64,000 bases of DNA from JAVVHH01 sp963848035 (GCA_963848035.1 CAWKCD010000001.1:2728001-2792000), one strand, 5' to 3'; shown: positions 1-9,205, numbered from the stretch's first letter. A program made the numbers and translations. The notes: generated by a model from the letters alone, not told the origin.

Positions 1-646
1 GTCGCAATCCCTTCGCCCGCGCCGTCAGCACATAGAGCTGCGTCTGCGCCCGCAGCACGCTCGATCGCACGAAGCGCGCATTGAACCCCGCCGTCCCCAA
101 CGCGAGCGTCAGCGCCGGCAGCACCAATCCCTTGAGCGACGTGCCGCCGACCACGTCGAACCACGGCAGCTCGACCGCGAACAGCAGGATCAGCAGCAAT
201 CCCAGCCAGAAGCTCGGGATCGACATGAACGCCAGCGCGATCCCCATTGCCGCCGTATCGGCCAATTGGTTGCGCCGCACCGCCGCCAGGACGCCGATCG
301 CAGATCCCAGCAGCAGCGAGATGGACAGGCTCGCCGCCGTCAGTTCGATCGTCGCCGGCATGTTCTGGCCGATGAGCGAGGCGATCGATTGCTGCTGGCC
401 ATAGGAGTAGCCGAAATCGCCGTGCAGAACGTTGCCGAGCCATACGACGTATTGGGCGGGGATGCTGCGGTCGAGGCCGAGCTGATGGTGCAGCCGCTCG
501 ATCAGCGCCGGATCGCCGGCGTTGGTGCCGAGCATGACGATCGCCGGGTCGCCCGGGATCAGCCGGATGATGAGGAACACGAGGAGCGTGATGCCGAAGG
601 CCAAAGCGCCAATCGCAGCCAGGCGCCGGAATACATATCCGCTCAT
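1..646 (-). CDS. Dipeptide/oligopeptide ABC transporter permease (DppB type), partial
   Basis: Inner-membrane permease of a peptide/nickel-type ABC importer. Reading the minus strand from the ATG at 646 gives MSGYVFRRLAAIGALAFGI, then the family hallmark RLIPGDPAIVMLG and a region ending RFVRSSVLRAQTQLYVLTAR, which is the EAA loop that contacts the ATPase. About 215 codons are present; the reading frame stays open to base 1, so the C-terminal third of a protein of usual length about 310-330 lies outside the window. No partner gene lies upstream on its strand here, so the rest of the operon must be to the left. Family is clear; substrate is unknown. Confidence 0.88.
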   Translation of the reverse strand, partial: MSGYVFRRLAAIGALAFGITLLVFLIIRLIPGDPAIVMLGTNAGDPALIERLHHQLGLDRSIPAQYVVWLGNVLHGDFGYSYGQQQSIASLIGQNMPATIELTAASLSISLLLGSAIGVLAAVRRNQLADTAAMGIALAFMSIPSFWLGLLLILLFAVELPWFDVVGGTSLKGLVLPALTLALGTAGFNARFVRSSVLRAQTQLYVLTARAKGLR

Positions 647-779
647 GGGCAAACGTTAGGGCGGATGTCGGCATCGGGCTACCCGATGCCGAAACGGCAG
701 CGCGCCCGGCGAAAATTTGCGCTGTTTTGCGACACCCCACCCATGCAACAGTGAGTCTGCCTCGCGAACAGGATCCGCA

Positions 780-1793
780 ATGACCGTCTCGTCAGCACTC
801 GCGCGTCGCTCCCTAATCGTCGCCGCCGGCGGCGCCGTCCTGATGCTGAACCGCGGCGCACGGGCCGCGTCGCAGCCGATCGAGATGCAGCTCGGCTGGA
901 TCGGCGGCGGCAACCAGCTCGGCGAGGTCGTCGGCCAGCAGCTCGGATATTTCGACGCCGAAGGCCTGAAACTCACGATCGTGCCGGGCGGCCCCAACAA
1001 CGATGGCGTGGCCGCCGTCGCATCCGGGCGCAGCGCCATCGGCCAGGTCTCCTCCAGCCCGTCGCTGATGCTGGCCGTGTCGCAGGACTTGCCGATCCGC
1101 TGCTTCGCCATCTCGGCGCAGAAACACCCCTATGCGTTCTTCTCGCTGCCGAAGAGCCCGGTGCGCACGCCTGCCGATTTCCGCGGCAAGAAGGTCGGCA
1201 TCCAGGCGACCGGCGCGGTGCTGCTGCGTGCGTTGCTCAAGAAGAACGACATCGATCCGAAGGACGTGCAGGTCGTCACCATCGGCTCGGACATGATGCC
1301 GCTGATGACCGGACAGGTCGACGTCGTCACCGGCTGGCTCACCAACACGACCGCGCTGAAGGTGCTCGGCCCCGACCGCATCACCTTGCGCCTGTGGGAC
1401 ACCGGCGTGCAGCTCTACGCCAATCCCTATTACGCCACACCGGAAACGATCGCGCAGCACGGCGACGCGCTCGCCCGCTTCCTGCGCGCGTCCAGCCGCG
1501 GCTGGGCCTATGCCCACGCCAACCGCGACCACGCGGTCGAATTGCTGGTCAAGCAATACCCGAACCTGGTCGCCGCCGACGAACGGCAGGCCGCCGACGT
1601 GATGCTGGATTACGCGTTCGACGAGCACACCAAGCTGGCCGGCTACGGCGCCATGGAGCGCTCCGTCTGGCAGAGCCAGATCGACCTCTATGCCAGCCTC
1701 GACCAATTCACCAAGCGGGTGCCGAAGGTCGACGAAGTGATGACGACGGCGATCCTCGACGCGACCGCCGACAGCAGGCCGAAGATCGGCTGA
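780..1793 (+). CDS. NitT/TauT-family ABC transporter substrate-binding protein
   Basis: Periplasmic binding protein of a nitrate/sulfonate/taurine-type importer (NMT1/SsuA fold), 337 aa. The frame is open upstream from 717, but ATG 780 is preferred because AGGA lies a few bases before it and it places a twin-arginine-like leader, ARRSLIVAAGG, at the N-terminus with cleavage near ARAAS. The mature part has family features: QLGWIGGGNQLG, GYFDAEGLKL, and a DFRGKKVGIQATGA loop. The ATPase starts 2 bases after its stop and the permease follows, giving a complete importer. Substrate cannot be read from sequence; the downstream FAD oxidoreductase, CoA-transferase and amidohydrolase suggest an organic nitrogen compound used as nutrient. 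Confidence 0.85.
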   Translation: MTVSSALARRSLIVAAGGAVLMLNRGARAASQPIEMQLGWIGGGNQLGEVVGQQLGYFDAEGLKLTIVPGGPNNDGVAAVASGRSAIGQVSSSPSLMLAVSQDLPIRCFAISAQKHPYAFFSLPKSPVRTPADFRGKKVGIQATGAVLLRALLKKNDIDPKDVQVVTIGSDMMPLMTGQVDVVTGWLTNTTALKVLGPDRITLRLWDTGVQLYANPYYATPETIAQHGDALARFLRASSRGWAYAHANRDHAVELLVKQYPNLVAADERQAADVMLDYAFDEHTKLAGYGAMERSVWQSQIDLYASLDQFTKRVPKVDEVMTTAILDATADSRPKIG

Positions 1794-1795
1794 GC

Positions 1796-2596
1796 ATGTC
1801 CGCTTCGGCCACAATGCCGGTCGCGGCGGCGACCACCGGCCCGGCAGTCGAGCTGCGCGGCGTCGGTGTGCGCTTCATGAGCGAGCGCCGCGAGGTCACC
1901 GCGCTGCAGGACGTGTCGTTCACGGTAGGGCAGGGCGGCTTCCTGACGCTGCTCGGCCCCTCCGGCTGCGGCAAATCGACGCTGCTGCGCGTCGTCGCCG
2001 ACATCGTGGCGCCCACCAGCGGCAGCGTGCGCGTGCTCGGCCAGGCGCCCGAAGCAGCGAGGCGCGGGCGGGAAATCGGCTTCGTGTTCCAGGATTCGAC
2101 GCTGCTGCCCTGGCGCTCCGCGCTCGACAACGTCCGCCTGCCGCTCGAGGTCGGCGGCCATCGCCGCGACAGTGGCCGCAGCCCGGCCGAACTCCTCGCC
2201 CTCGTCGGCCTGGCCGGCTGGGAGCGCGCCCTGCCGCACGAACTCTCCGGCGGCATGCGACAGCGCGTCGCCATCGCCCGCGCGCTGCTCGGCGACCCCA
2301 AGATCCTGCTGATGGACGAGCCGTTCGGCGCGCTCGACGAGATCACCCGCGACCGTCTCAACGACGAGCTGCTGCACATCTGGCGCGAGACCGGCACCAC
2401 GATCCTGTTCGTCACCCACTCGATCCACGAAGCCGCCTATCTCGGCCAGCACGTGCTGGTGCTGGCCGCCAACCCCGGCCGCGTGCGCGAGATCGTGCCG
2501 GTCGATCTGCCGGAGCCACGGCGTCTCGCGATCCGCGACACCGCCGGTTTCGGCGCGCTCGCCGGCCGACTGCGCGCCGTGCTGGAGACCTGCTGA
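1796..2596 (+). CDS. NitT/TauT-family ABC transporter ATP-binding protein
   Basis: Cytoplasmic ATPase energising the importer, 266 aa. Walker A is GPSGCGKST, the Q-loop is FVFQDSTLLPW, the signature is LSGGMRQR, Walker B is ILLMDEPFGALD and the switch histidine lies in FVTHSIHEA. The LPWRSALDNV segment after the Q-loop is typical of SsuB/TauB/NrtD proteins. The reading frame is open far upstream in antisense-like sequence; ATG 1796, two bases after the binding-protein stop, is the natural start and leaves about 25 residues before the first beta strand. Its TGA overlaps the ATG of the permease (TGATG), implying translational coupling. Confidence 0.93.
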   Translation: MSASATMPVAAATTGPAVELRGVGVRFMSERREVTALQDVSFTVGQGGFLTLLGPSGCGKSTLLRVVADIVAPTSGSVRVLGQAPEAARRGREIGFVFQDSTLLPWRSALDNVRLPLEVGGHRRDSGRSPAELLALVGLAGWERALPHELSGGMRQRVAIARALLGDPKILLMDEPFGALDEITRDRLNDELLHIWRETGTTILFVTHSIHEAAYLGQHVLVLAANPGRVREIVPVDLPEPRRLAIRDTAGFGALAGRLRAVLETC

Positions 2597-3435
2597 TGGA
2601 CACCAGCATCGCCGCCTTTGCGTCCGAGAGCGTGGCGCCATCCGCCGAAACCAAGGCTCGCCTCGACTGGCAAGCGGCCCAGCGCCGCGCGCGCTGGACG
2701 CGTCGCCTGCTGCCGCTGCTCGGCGCCGCCCTGCTGCTGTTCGTCTGGTGGGCGCTGGTCGCCTTCTTCGAGGTCAAACCCTTCATCGCGCCGGCCCCGC
2801 AGGTCGTCGCCGCCACGCTGATCGCCCGCGGCGACGTGCTGCTCGACAATCTCTGGCCGACCGCGATCGAGGCGGTCGCCGGGTTCCTGGTCGGCAACCT
2901 GGTCGCTGTCGCCATGGCGACGCTGTTCGTCCACCGTAAATGGCTGGAGATGACGTTCTTCCCGATCGTCGTGCTGATCAACTCGATCCCGGTGGTCGCC
3001 AAGGCGCCGATCCTGGTCCTGCTGCTCGGCAACGGCATGGCGCCCAAGATCGCCATCGCCGCGATCGTCTGCTTCTTCCCGACGCTGGTGAACATGGTCC
3101 GCGGCCTCGAGGCGGTGAGCCCGCAAGCGCTCGAACTCATGCACGTCCTGTCCGCCAGCAAGCGCGAGGTCTTCTTCCGCCTGCGGCTGCCGACCTCGAT
3201 CCCGTATCTGTTCTCCGCGCTCAAGATCGCCGCCAGCACCGCCGTGGTCGGCGCCATCGTCGGCGAGTGGATCGGCTCGCAAGTCGGCATCGGCGCGCTG
3301 ATCATCCAGGCCACCTACAATTTCGACAGCGCCCTGCTCTACGCCACCGTCATCTGCGGCTCGGCGTTCTCGGTGCTGTTCTTCCTCACCATCCGTCTGA
3401 TCGAGCGCCTCTGCGCGCGTTGGACGCAACGGTAG
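2596..3435 (+). CDS. NitT/TauT-family ABC transporter permease
   Basis: Inner-membrane permease, 279 aa, BPD_transp_1 fold. A charged cytoplasmic N-terminus of about 35 residues precedes the first membrane segment (LLPLLGAALLLFVWWALVAF). The EAA-type coupling loop is visible around LELMHVLSASKREVFFRLRL and the C-terminus ends with RLIERLCARWTQR. Its start overlaps the ATPase stop. A single permease gene implies a homodimer, as in SsuC/TauC. The stop codon lies inside an inverted repeat at 3431-3476. Confidence 0.92.
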   Translation: MDTSIAAFASESVAPSAETKARLDWQAAQRRARWTRRLLPLLGAALLLFVWWALVAFFEVKPFIAPAPQVVAATLIARGDVLLDNLWPTAIEAVAGFLVGNLVAVAMATLFVHRKWLEMTFFPIVVLINSIPVVAKAPILVLLLGNGMAPKIAIAAIVCFFPTLVNMVRGLEAVSPQALELMHVLSASKREVFFRLRLPTSIPYLFSALKIAASTAVVGAIVGEWIGSQVGIGALIIQATYNFDSALLYATVICGSAFSVLFFLTIRLIERLCARWTQR

Positions 3436-3476
3436 GGTGGGATGCGTTCGCTTGCGCTCACGCATCCTGCCCTACC
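3431..3476. repeat. Imperfect palindrome overlapping the permease stop; REP-like or terminator
   Basis: The arms GGTAGGGTGGGATGCGT and ACGCATCCTGCCCTACC pair at 15 of 17 positions around a 12-base loop. The permease stop TAG is in the left arm. A short T run (CTCTTTG) follows, so it could terminate transcription between the transporter and the FAD oxidoreductase at 3553. A 12-base core, GTAGGGTGGGAT, recurs on the minus strand at 33307-33318, again covering a TAG stop, which suggests a dispersed repeat family. Confidence 0.6.
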
Positions 3477-3552
3477 TCTTTGTTTTGGCGAGCAGCTTGA
3501 TGCGACCAGGTGAATCCACCTGATCGCATGCTGCTCTAACCGGGAGCGAAAC

Positions 3553-4887
3553 ATGGATCTCGAGACTTACGCCGAGCCCGCGCGGTCGCTGCGCGTGGCC
3601 GGGCGCGCCGACGTCGTCGTGGTCGGCGGCGGCCCGGCCGGGTTCAGCGCCGCGGTGGCCGCGGCCCGCGAGGGCGCCTCGGTCTGCCTGATCGAGCGCT
3701 ATCCCTATCTCGGCGGCCTCGCCTCCGGCGGCATGGTCCTCGTGCTCGACGACATGTGCGCCGGCGCCGAGATCACCGTGCGCGGCCTCTGCGCCGAACT
3801 GGTCGAGCGCATGCGCGTCCGCGGCCTGGCGATCTACCCGCCCGAGCCCGAGCGCGGCCATGACCCGGCCATGTTCCGCAAATGGTCGCGCTGGGGCCTG
3901 TTCGACTTCAACACCCGCACCAAGCCGCACCCGATCTGCTACGCCGTCGCCTTCGACCCCGACGGCTGGAAGCACGCCAGCGACGACATGGTGCAGGAAG
4001 CCGGCATCGATCTGCGGCTGCACAGCGCGTTCGCCGGCAGCATCGTCCGCGACGGCAACATCGAGGGCGTGATCGTCGAGAGCAAGCAGGGGCGCGAGGC
4101 CATCATGGGCAGCGTCATCATCGACGCGACCGGCGATCTCGATGTCGCCGCCTCGGCCGGCGCCGCCTACAGCGAGGGCGCCTACATGGTGACCACCGTG
4201 TTCCGCCTCGGCGGCGTCGACACCGACGAGGCCGAGCGGTTCCAGTTCGAGGAGCCCGAGCGTCATGCCGAGCTCGACCTCGAAGCGCGCAGGGTCATTG
4301 GCGGCTCATGGGATTACTGGTGGCTGAAGACGCCGCTGCCCGGCATCGTCTGGTGCAACTGCCCGCACATGACGGGCCTCGACGGCCTCAAGGTCGCCGA
4401 CCTGACCCGCGCCGAGTTCGAGGGCCGCCGCCGCATCCACGCCATGGTCGAGCACGCCCGCGCCAAGCTGCCGGGCTTCTCCAATTGCTACGTCGTCGAC
4501 ATCGCGCCGCAGACCGGCGTGCGGCAGACGCGGATGCTCGAGGGCGAGTATGTCGTGACCAAGTCCGACGTGACCGGCCGCGTCCATTTCCACGACAGCA
4601 TCGCGCGCGGCCGCGACTACTACACGCCCTACCGCGCCCTCCTGCCGCGGCAGCTCGACGGGCTGCTCGTCGCCGGGCGGCACTATTCCGCGACGCCGCA
4701 GGCCCAGAAGATCTCCCGCGAGATCCCGCCCTGCATGGCGATGGGCGAGGCCGCCGGGATCGCCGCCTCCCTGGCGCTCTCGTCCGGCAGCGAAGTCCGC
4801 AACGTCGACGTCGTCGCGCTGCAGCGCCGCCTGCGCGAGCGCGGCGCAGACCCCGGTGACCGCCGGTCCGTGGAGCAAGCGGCATGA
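3553..4887 (+). CDS. FAD-dependent oxidoreductase (FAD_oxidored family)
   Basis: Flavoenzyme of 444 aa. The N-terminal dinucleotide-binding motif is VVVVGGGPAGFSAAVAAA (about residues 20-37), followed by IERYPYLGG, a flavin contact common in this family. A second nucleotide-contact motif, IIDATGDLDVAA, is near residue 195, and the C-terminal FAD-closing block is DGLLVAGRHYSATPQAQ followed by MAMGEAAGIAASLAL. GGGAG lies 7 bases before the ATG. No signal peptide, so cytoplasmic. Its 3' end overlaps the CoA-transferase start by 4 bases (ATGA), so the two are probably co-expressed. Substrate unknown; a dehydrogenase or hydroxylase step on the imported compound is an inference. Confidence 0.85.
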   Translation: MDLETYAEPARSLRVAGRADVVVVGGGPAGFSAAVAAAREGASVCLIERYPYLGGLASGGMVLVLDDMCAGAEITVRGLCAELVERMRVRGLAIYPPEPERGHDPAMFRKWSRWGLFDFNTRTKPHPICYAVAFDPDGWKHASDDMVQEAGIDLRLHSAFAGSIVRDGNIEGVIVESKQGREAIMGSVIIDATGDLDVAASAGAAYSEGAYMVTTVFRLGGVDTDEAERFQFEEPERHAELDLEARRVIGGSWDYWWLKTPLPGIVWCNCPHMTGLDGLKVADLTRAEFEGRRRIHAMVEHARAKLPGFSNCYVVDIAPQTGVRQTRMLEGEYVVTKSDVTGRVHFHDSIARGRDYYTPYRALLPRQLDGLLVAGRHYSATPQAQKISREIPPCMAMGEAAGIAASLALSSGSEVRNVDVVALQRRLRERGADPGDRRSVEQAA

Positions 4888-6099
4888 ACATGATCGACCC
4901 CCACCACGCCTCGCGGCAGGGCGCGGAGCACGCGCAGCCGCTCTCCGGCATCAAGATCGTCGACTTCACCCAGGTCATGATGGGCCCCTGCGCCACCCAG
5001 ACCCTCGGCGATTACGGCGCCGACGTGATCAAGATCGAGCGCATCGGCGCCGGCGACCTCTCGCGCTGGTCGATCGGCGACGATCCGGCCGGGCCGCAGA
5101 ACCCGGTGTTCTGCTCGCTCAACCGCAACAAACGCTCCATCGCGCTGGACCTGAAATCCCCGGCCGGCATCGCCGTGGTGCACCGCCTGCTCGAAACCGC
5201 CGACGTCGTCGTCAACAATTTCCGCGCCGGCGTGATGGAGCGCATGGGCCTCGGCTGGGACGATCTGCGCGCCCGCTATCCCCGGCTGATCTACGCGGCC
5301 GGCACCGGCTACGGCATCGAAGGCCCGTACGCCCACAAGGGCGGCCAGGACATCCTCGCCCAGGCGCTCAGCGGCGTGATGGCCCGCAAATGCGACCCGT
5401 CGGACAAGCTCACCATCTACCCGACCTCGCTCGCCGACTACTCCGCGGGCATGCACCTGGTCCAAGGCATCCTGCTCGCATTGCTGCATCGTGAGCGCAC
5501 CGGAACCGGCCAGCGCGTCTCCGTCTCGCTCTACAATTCCATGCTGGCGATGCAGATGCAGGAAGCGGCGATGTCGCTGATGCGCGGCGTCGACGATTTC
5601 TCCTGGGGCGCGCTGCCGCACAACGGCGCGTTCCACACCTCCGACACCGCGCTCGTCGTCGTCGGCGCGTTCAAGCAGAATCCCCTTCGCGAGATCTCGC
5701 TCGCGATCGGCCTGCCCGATCTCTCCGCCGATCCCCGCTTCTGCACCTTCGCGCTCAGCATGCAGAACCGCACCGAGCTGCACGACCTGCTCCGCGCGCA
5801 TTTCCGCACCAACACGACCGCGCACTGGATCGCCGCCCTCGAAGCGCGCGACCTCCTCTGCGCCCCGGTCCGCGGCATTGCGCGAAGCCCTCGCCGATCC
5901 GCAGACCGCGATCAACGGCATGGTCATCCGCGATGGCACGCTGGGCGTCGTCGGCTCGCCCGTGCATCTCTCCGATGACGGTTTCGCGCTGCGCTTCCCG
6001 CCGCCGCAAGTCGGCGCCCATGGCGACGCGATCCTGGCCGAGCACGCCTTCGCGCCCGCCGAGATCGCCGAGTTGCGGAAGTCCGGCACCCTGGCGTGA
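4884..6099 (+). CDS. CaiB/BaiF-family CoA-transferase (single frameshift near 5874)
   Basis: Family III acyl-CoA transferase, about 404 aa when corrected. The first part shows LSGIKIVDFTQVMMGPCATQ, the family motif GADVIKIER, FCSLNRNKRSIALDLKSP, and the conserved Asp region GGQDILAQALSGVM. Near 5874 the frame changes: the first frame runs on as unrelated sequence to 5978, whereas the next frame gives REALADPQTAINGMVIRD and the normal C-terminus to 6099. Removing one G from the GG at 5874-5875 yields APVRALREALADPQ, a typical family sequence. Total length is 3n+1, consistent with one extra base. Overlaps both neighbours (ATGA before, GTGA after), so it belongs to the same operon. If the shift is real, the enzyme loses its last 70-75 residues. 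Confidence 0.85.
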
Positions 6100-6869
6100 G
6101 CGTCCTCTTCACCGTCGAGAACCACGTCGCCCGCGTCACGATCGACCGCCCCGCGGTCATGAACGCGCTCGACGCGGCAGCGGGCGCCGCGCTGGACTCG
6201 ATCTGGACCCAAATCGAGTCCGACCGTGACATCCGCGTCGTCGTGCTCACCGGCGCCGGCGAGCGCGCGTTCTGCGCCGGTGCCGACATGAAGGGCGGCG
6301 GCGTCTCCGGCCTCGACTACTGGGCCGAACCGCGCCCCGGCGGCTTCGGCGGGCTCGCCTTGCGCACCACGCTCGACGTCCCCGTGATCGCCCGCGTCAA
6401 CGGCCACGCCCTGGGCGGCGGGCTCGAGATGATGCTGGGCTGCGACCTCGTCGTCGCCGCCGATCATGCCGGCTTCGGCCTGCCGGAGCCGCGCGTCGGC
6501 CGCTTGCCCCTCGATGGCGGCATGGTGCTGCTGCAGCGCCAGATCGGCTACCGCGCGGCGATGGCGATGCTGCTGACCGGCCGTCGCCTCTCGGCCGCCG
6601 AGGCGCTGGCGGCCGGTCTGGTCAACGAGGTCGTGCCGGCGGCCGGGCTGGACGAGGCGGTCGAGCGTTGGATCGCCGACATCCTCGCCTGCGCCCCGCT
6701 GTCGCTGCGCGCGATCAAGCAGACCGTCCGCCGCACCGCCCATCTCGCACCCGCGGAGGCGCAGGCCCTGCGCCTGCCCGCGGTCGTCGAATGCCTGCGC
6801 TCGGCCGATGGTGACGAGGGCGTCCGCGCCTTCGTCGAGAAGCGCAAACCGCAGTGGACGGGACGCTGA
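6096..6869 (+). CDS. Enoyl-CoA hydratase/isomerase family protein (crotonase fold)
   Basis: Crotonase-superfamily enzyme, 257 aa. The GTG start overlaps the CoA-transferase stop (GTGA). Diagnostic segments are VARVTIDRPAVMNALD near the N-terminus, the oxyanion-hole motif AFCAGADMKGGG, RVNGHALGGGLEMMLGCDLV, and FGLPEPRVGRLPLDGG, where a conserved Glu is in the catalytic position. The GLPEPRVG block resembles CaiD-type hydratases. With the preceding CoA-transferase it implies activation of an acid to its CoA thioester followed by hydration or isomerisation. Exact substrate not deducible. Confidence 0.9.
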   Translation: MSVLFTVENHVARVTIDRPAVMNALDAAAGAALDSIWTQIESDRDIRVVVLTGAGERAFCAGADMKGGGVSGLDYWAEPRPGGFGGLALRTTLDVPVIARVNGHALGGGLEMMLGCDLVVAADHAGFGLPEPRVGRLPLDGGMVLLQRQIGYRAAMAMLLTGRRLSAAEALAAGLVNEVVPAAGLDEAVERWIADILACAPLSLRAIKQTVRRTAHLAPAEAQALRLPAVVECLRSADGDEGVRAFVEKRKPQWTGR

Positions 6870-7763
6870 TTGCACGCGGCCGCCCTTCGCTATCTCCGCG
6901 AGGTGGCGCGCTGCGGCTCGGTCCGGCGCGCGGCGCAGACGCTCAACGTCGCGTCATCGGCGGTCAACCGCCAGATCCTCAAGCTCGAGACCGAACTCGG
7001 CGTCCGCCTGTTCGACCGGCTGCCCAGCGGCATGCGGCTGACGCCGGCCGGCGAGATCCTGCTCCGCCATGTGCACCAGACGCTGCAGGGCTATGAACGC
7101 TCGCTCGCCGACATCGACGGTCTGCGCGGCATCCGCAGCGGCCATGTCCGCATCTCCACCCTCGACAGCCTGCTGTTCGACGTGCTGCCCGAGGTGCTCG
7201 AGCGCTGCGCGACGAGCTATCCCGCGATCAGCTTCGCGGTGACATCGGCGGCGCCGAGCGAGATCGTCCGCCAGGTGCAGTCCGCCGAAGCCGATCTCGG
7301 CCTGACCTTCGCCGCCCCGTTCGGCCCGGCGCTGCAGTCGATCGCCGACGCCGCCGCCCCGGTCGGCGCGATCATGGCCGCCGCGCATCCGCTCGCCGAC
7401 CGCAAATTGCTCAGCTTCGACGACCTGCTGCCCTATCCCGCGCTGATCCAGCGCGACACGCTGCCTGCGCCCGCCTTCGCCAACGACGAATACGCCGCGT
7501 TCCGCGCCGCCGCCCAGGTCCGCTTCAGTTCGAACGACATCGACTTCATCAAGCGGATGCTCCGCGTCGGGCTGGGCGTCGGGTTCTATACGCAATTCGC
7601 TTTCCGCCGCGAGATCGCTGCCGGCGAACTGGCCTGGGTGCCGCTCGCGTCGCCGCGCATGACGGAGCAGCGCATCGTCCTGATCGTGCCGACGCAGCGC
7701 ACCTTGTCGCCGGCATGCAACCTGGTGGTCGGCATGATCGCCGAACGGCTGGAGCAGCCATGA
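6870..7763 (+). CDS. LysR-family transcriptional regulator
   Basis: 297 aa regulator. The N-terminal winged helix-turn-helix is clear (YLREVARCGSVRRAAQTLNV ... QILKLETELGVRLFDRLPSG), then an LysR substrate-binding domain from about residue 90. TTG 6870, directly after the crotonase stop TGA, is chosen because it starts the HTH in register and no ATG or GTG precedes the domain. It is embedded between the crotonase and the amidohydrolase, whose ATG overlaps its stop (ATGA). Being inside the run it presumably controls it, with the pathway substrate or an intermediate as ligand; this is inferred from position only. Confidence 0.88.
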   Translation: MHAAALRYLREVARCGSVRRAAQTLNVASSAVNRQILKLETELGVRLFDRLPSGMRLTPAGEILLRHVHQTLQGYERSLADIDGLRGIRSGHVRISTLDSLLFDVLPEVLERCATSYPAISFAVTSAAPSEIVRQVQSAEADLGLTFAAPFGPALQSIADAAAPVGAIMAAAHPLADRKLLSFDDLLPYPALIQRDTLPAPAFANDEYAAFRAAAQVRFSSNDIDFIKRMLRVGLGVGFYTQFAFRREIAAGELAWVPLASPRMTEQRIVLIVPTQRTLSPACNLVVGMIAERLEQP

Positions 7764-9199
7764 CCCTCCTGATCGATGGCGCCCACGTCTTTCGCGACGG
7801 CGTGGCCCGGCCAGCGAGCCTGCTCGTCCGCGGTGATGCCATCGCGGCGTTGGAATACGGCGCGGAAGAGCGCCGCCAATTGCGGGCGCACGCGGCCGAG
7901 ATCGTCGACGCCGACGGATACTGGCTGCTGCCGGGGCTGATCGATGCCCACGCGCACGCCTATGCCGCCATCCTGCGCGGCACCGAGAACGGCCTGCCGC
8001 TGGAGATGTGGGCGCTCTACACCGTTCTTTACGGCAAGGCGCTCGATCCCGCCGCGCTACGGACCGCGATCCTGCTCGGGGCGGCCGAACGCCTGCGCGC
8101 CGGCATCACCGCGTTCATCGACCACACGCCGCAAGTCCACCTCGCCGAGACCGCGCTCGAGGCGCACGAGGCCACAGGGATGCGCGTCGGCTACGCGCCG
8201 TTCCTGCACGATCTCGGCGACTACGACCTGATGCGGTTGCAACTGCCCGACAGTCTCGCGGCGCTGCGCGCCCCGCCCCCCCTCGACCCGGATCGCTACG
8301 CCGACCGGTTCGCCCAGATCGTCACCGCCGCCCGCGGCGGTTCGGGCCGGATCACGCCGCTGCTTGGCCCCAACGCGCCGCAGCGCTGCTCTCCCGATGC
8401 CTGGTCCCTATGGCGCACGCTGCGCGACCGCCACGATGTGCCGGTGCACACCCATCTGCTCGAGACGCAGGCGCAGGCCCGCGTCGGCCACGAGCGCTGG
8501 CCCGGCGGAACAGTGCTCGAGATGGAGCGCCAGGGCCTGCTCGAAGGCCGCCTCTCCGTGGCGCACGGGATTTGGCCCGACCCGCACGAGCAAGAGGCGC
8601 TGGCCCGAAACGACGTCACGATCGTCCACAATCCGGCGAGCAACCTCATGCTCGGCAGCGGCCTGCTCCCGTTCGCCCGCTACCGCGCGCTCGGCGTCCG
8701 ACTCGCCCTCGGCACCGACAGCGCCAACACCGGCGGCCGACACGACATGTTCGAAGCGGCCCGGTTGGCGTTCATGCTCCACCGCCCGCCCGCCAGCGAT
8801 CCCGCCGATTGGCCGACGGGCGCCGAGGCGCTCGCCATGGCGACCGCCAACGGGGCCTACGCGCTCGGCCTCGAAGCCCGCACCGGCCGCCTAGAGGTGG
8901 GCTGCCTTGCCGACCTCGTCCTGCTCCGTCGCCGGTCGTCGGCGATGTTGATGTACGCCGAGACGCAAGACAGCCTCGTGCTCCACGCCGGCGCCGATGG
9001 CGTGCACTCCGTCATGATCGGCGGCCGCTGGGCGATGCGCGACGACCGCATCCTCACCTTCGACGAACACGCGCCGCTCGCCGCCGCGCGGACGATCCAC
9101 GAGGAGATCAGCGCCCGCCTGCTCTCCAACCGGGACGATGTCGCCCGCGCGCTTCCCGCCCTCCGCGAGGCGCTGCACGCGTACACGCTCGCCGGCTGA
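7760..9199 (+). CDS. Amidohydrolase (cytosine deaminase / chlorohydrolase-like, ATZ/TRZ family)
   Basis: 479 aa metal-dependent hydrolase. The HxH metal motif is in LLPGLIDAHAHAYA (about residue 60-73); further metal ligands are HTHLLETQAQA and RLSVAHGIW, and the catalytic Asp is in LALGTDSANTGG. GLEARTGRLEVGCLADLVLL near the C-terminus is the usual beta-sandwich return of this superfamily. Start: ATG 7760 overlaps the regulator stop; the frame extends upstream to 7715 without homology. The family deaminates or dechlorinates N-heterocycles and nucleosides, which fits an N-compound catabolic unit. Ends 6 bases before the convergent YidB-like gene. Confidence 0.87.
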   Translation: MTLLIDGAHVFRDGVARPASLLVRGDAIAALEYGAEERRQLRAHAAEIVDADGYWLLPGLIDAHAHAYAAILRGTENGLPLEMWALYTVLYGKALDPAALRTAILLGAAERLRAGITAFIDHTPQVHLAETALEAHEATGMRVGYAPFLHDLGDYDLMRLQLPDSLAALRAPPPLDPDRYADRFAQIVTAARGGSGRITPLLGPNAPQRCSPDAWSLWRTLRDRHDVPVHTHLLETQAQARVGHERWPGGTVLEMERQGLLEGRLSVAHGIWPDPHEQEALARNDVTIVHNPASNLMLGSGLLPFARYRALGVRLALGTDSANTGGRHDMFEAARLAFMLHRPPASDPADWPTGAEALAMATANGAYALGLEARTGRLEVGCLADLVLLRRRSSAMLMYAETQDSLVLHAGADGVHSVMIGGRWAMRDDRILTFDEHAPLAAARTIHEEISARLLSNRDDVARALPALREALHAYTLAG

Positions 9200-9205
9200 T
9201 CAAGT

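Noticed and set aside
4683..6875. 730-codon open frame on the minus strand opposite the CoA-transferase and crotonase genes
   Set aside because: Antisense frame of high-GC coding DNA; composition is dominated by Ala, Gly, Asp and Arg, and no family motif is present, while the plus strand has clear families.
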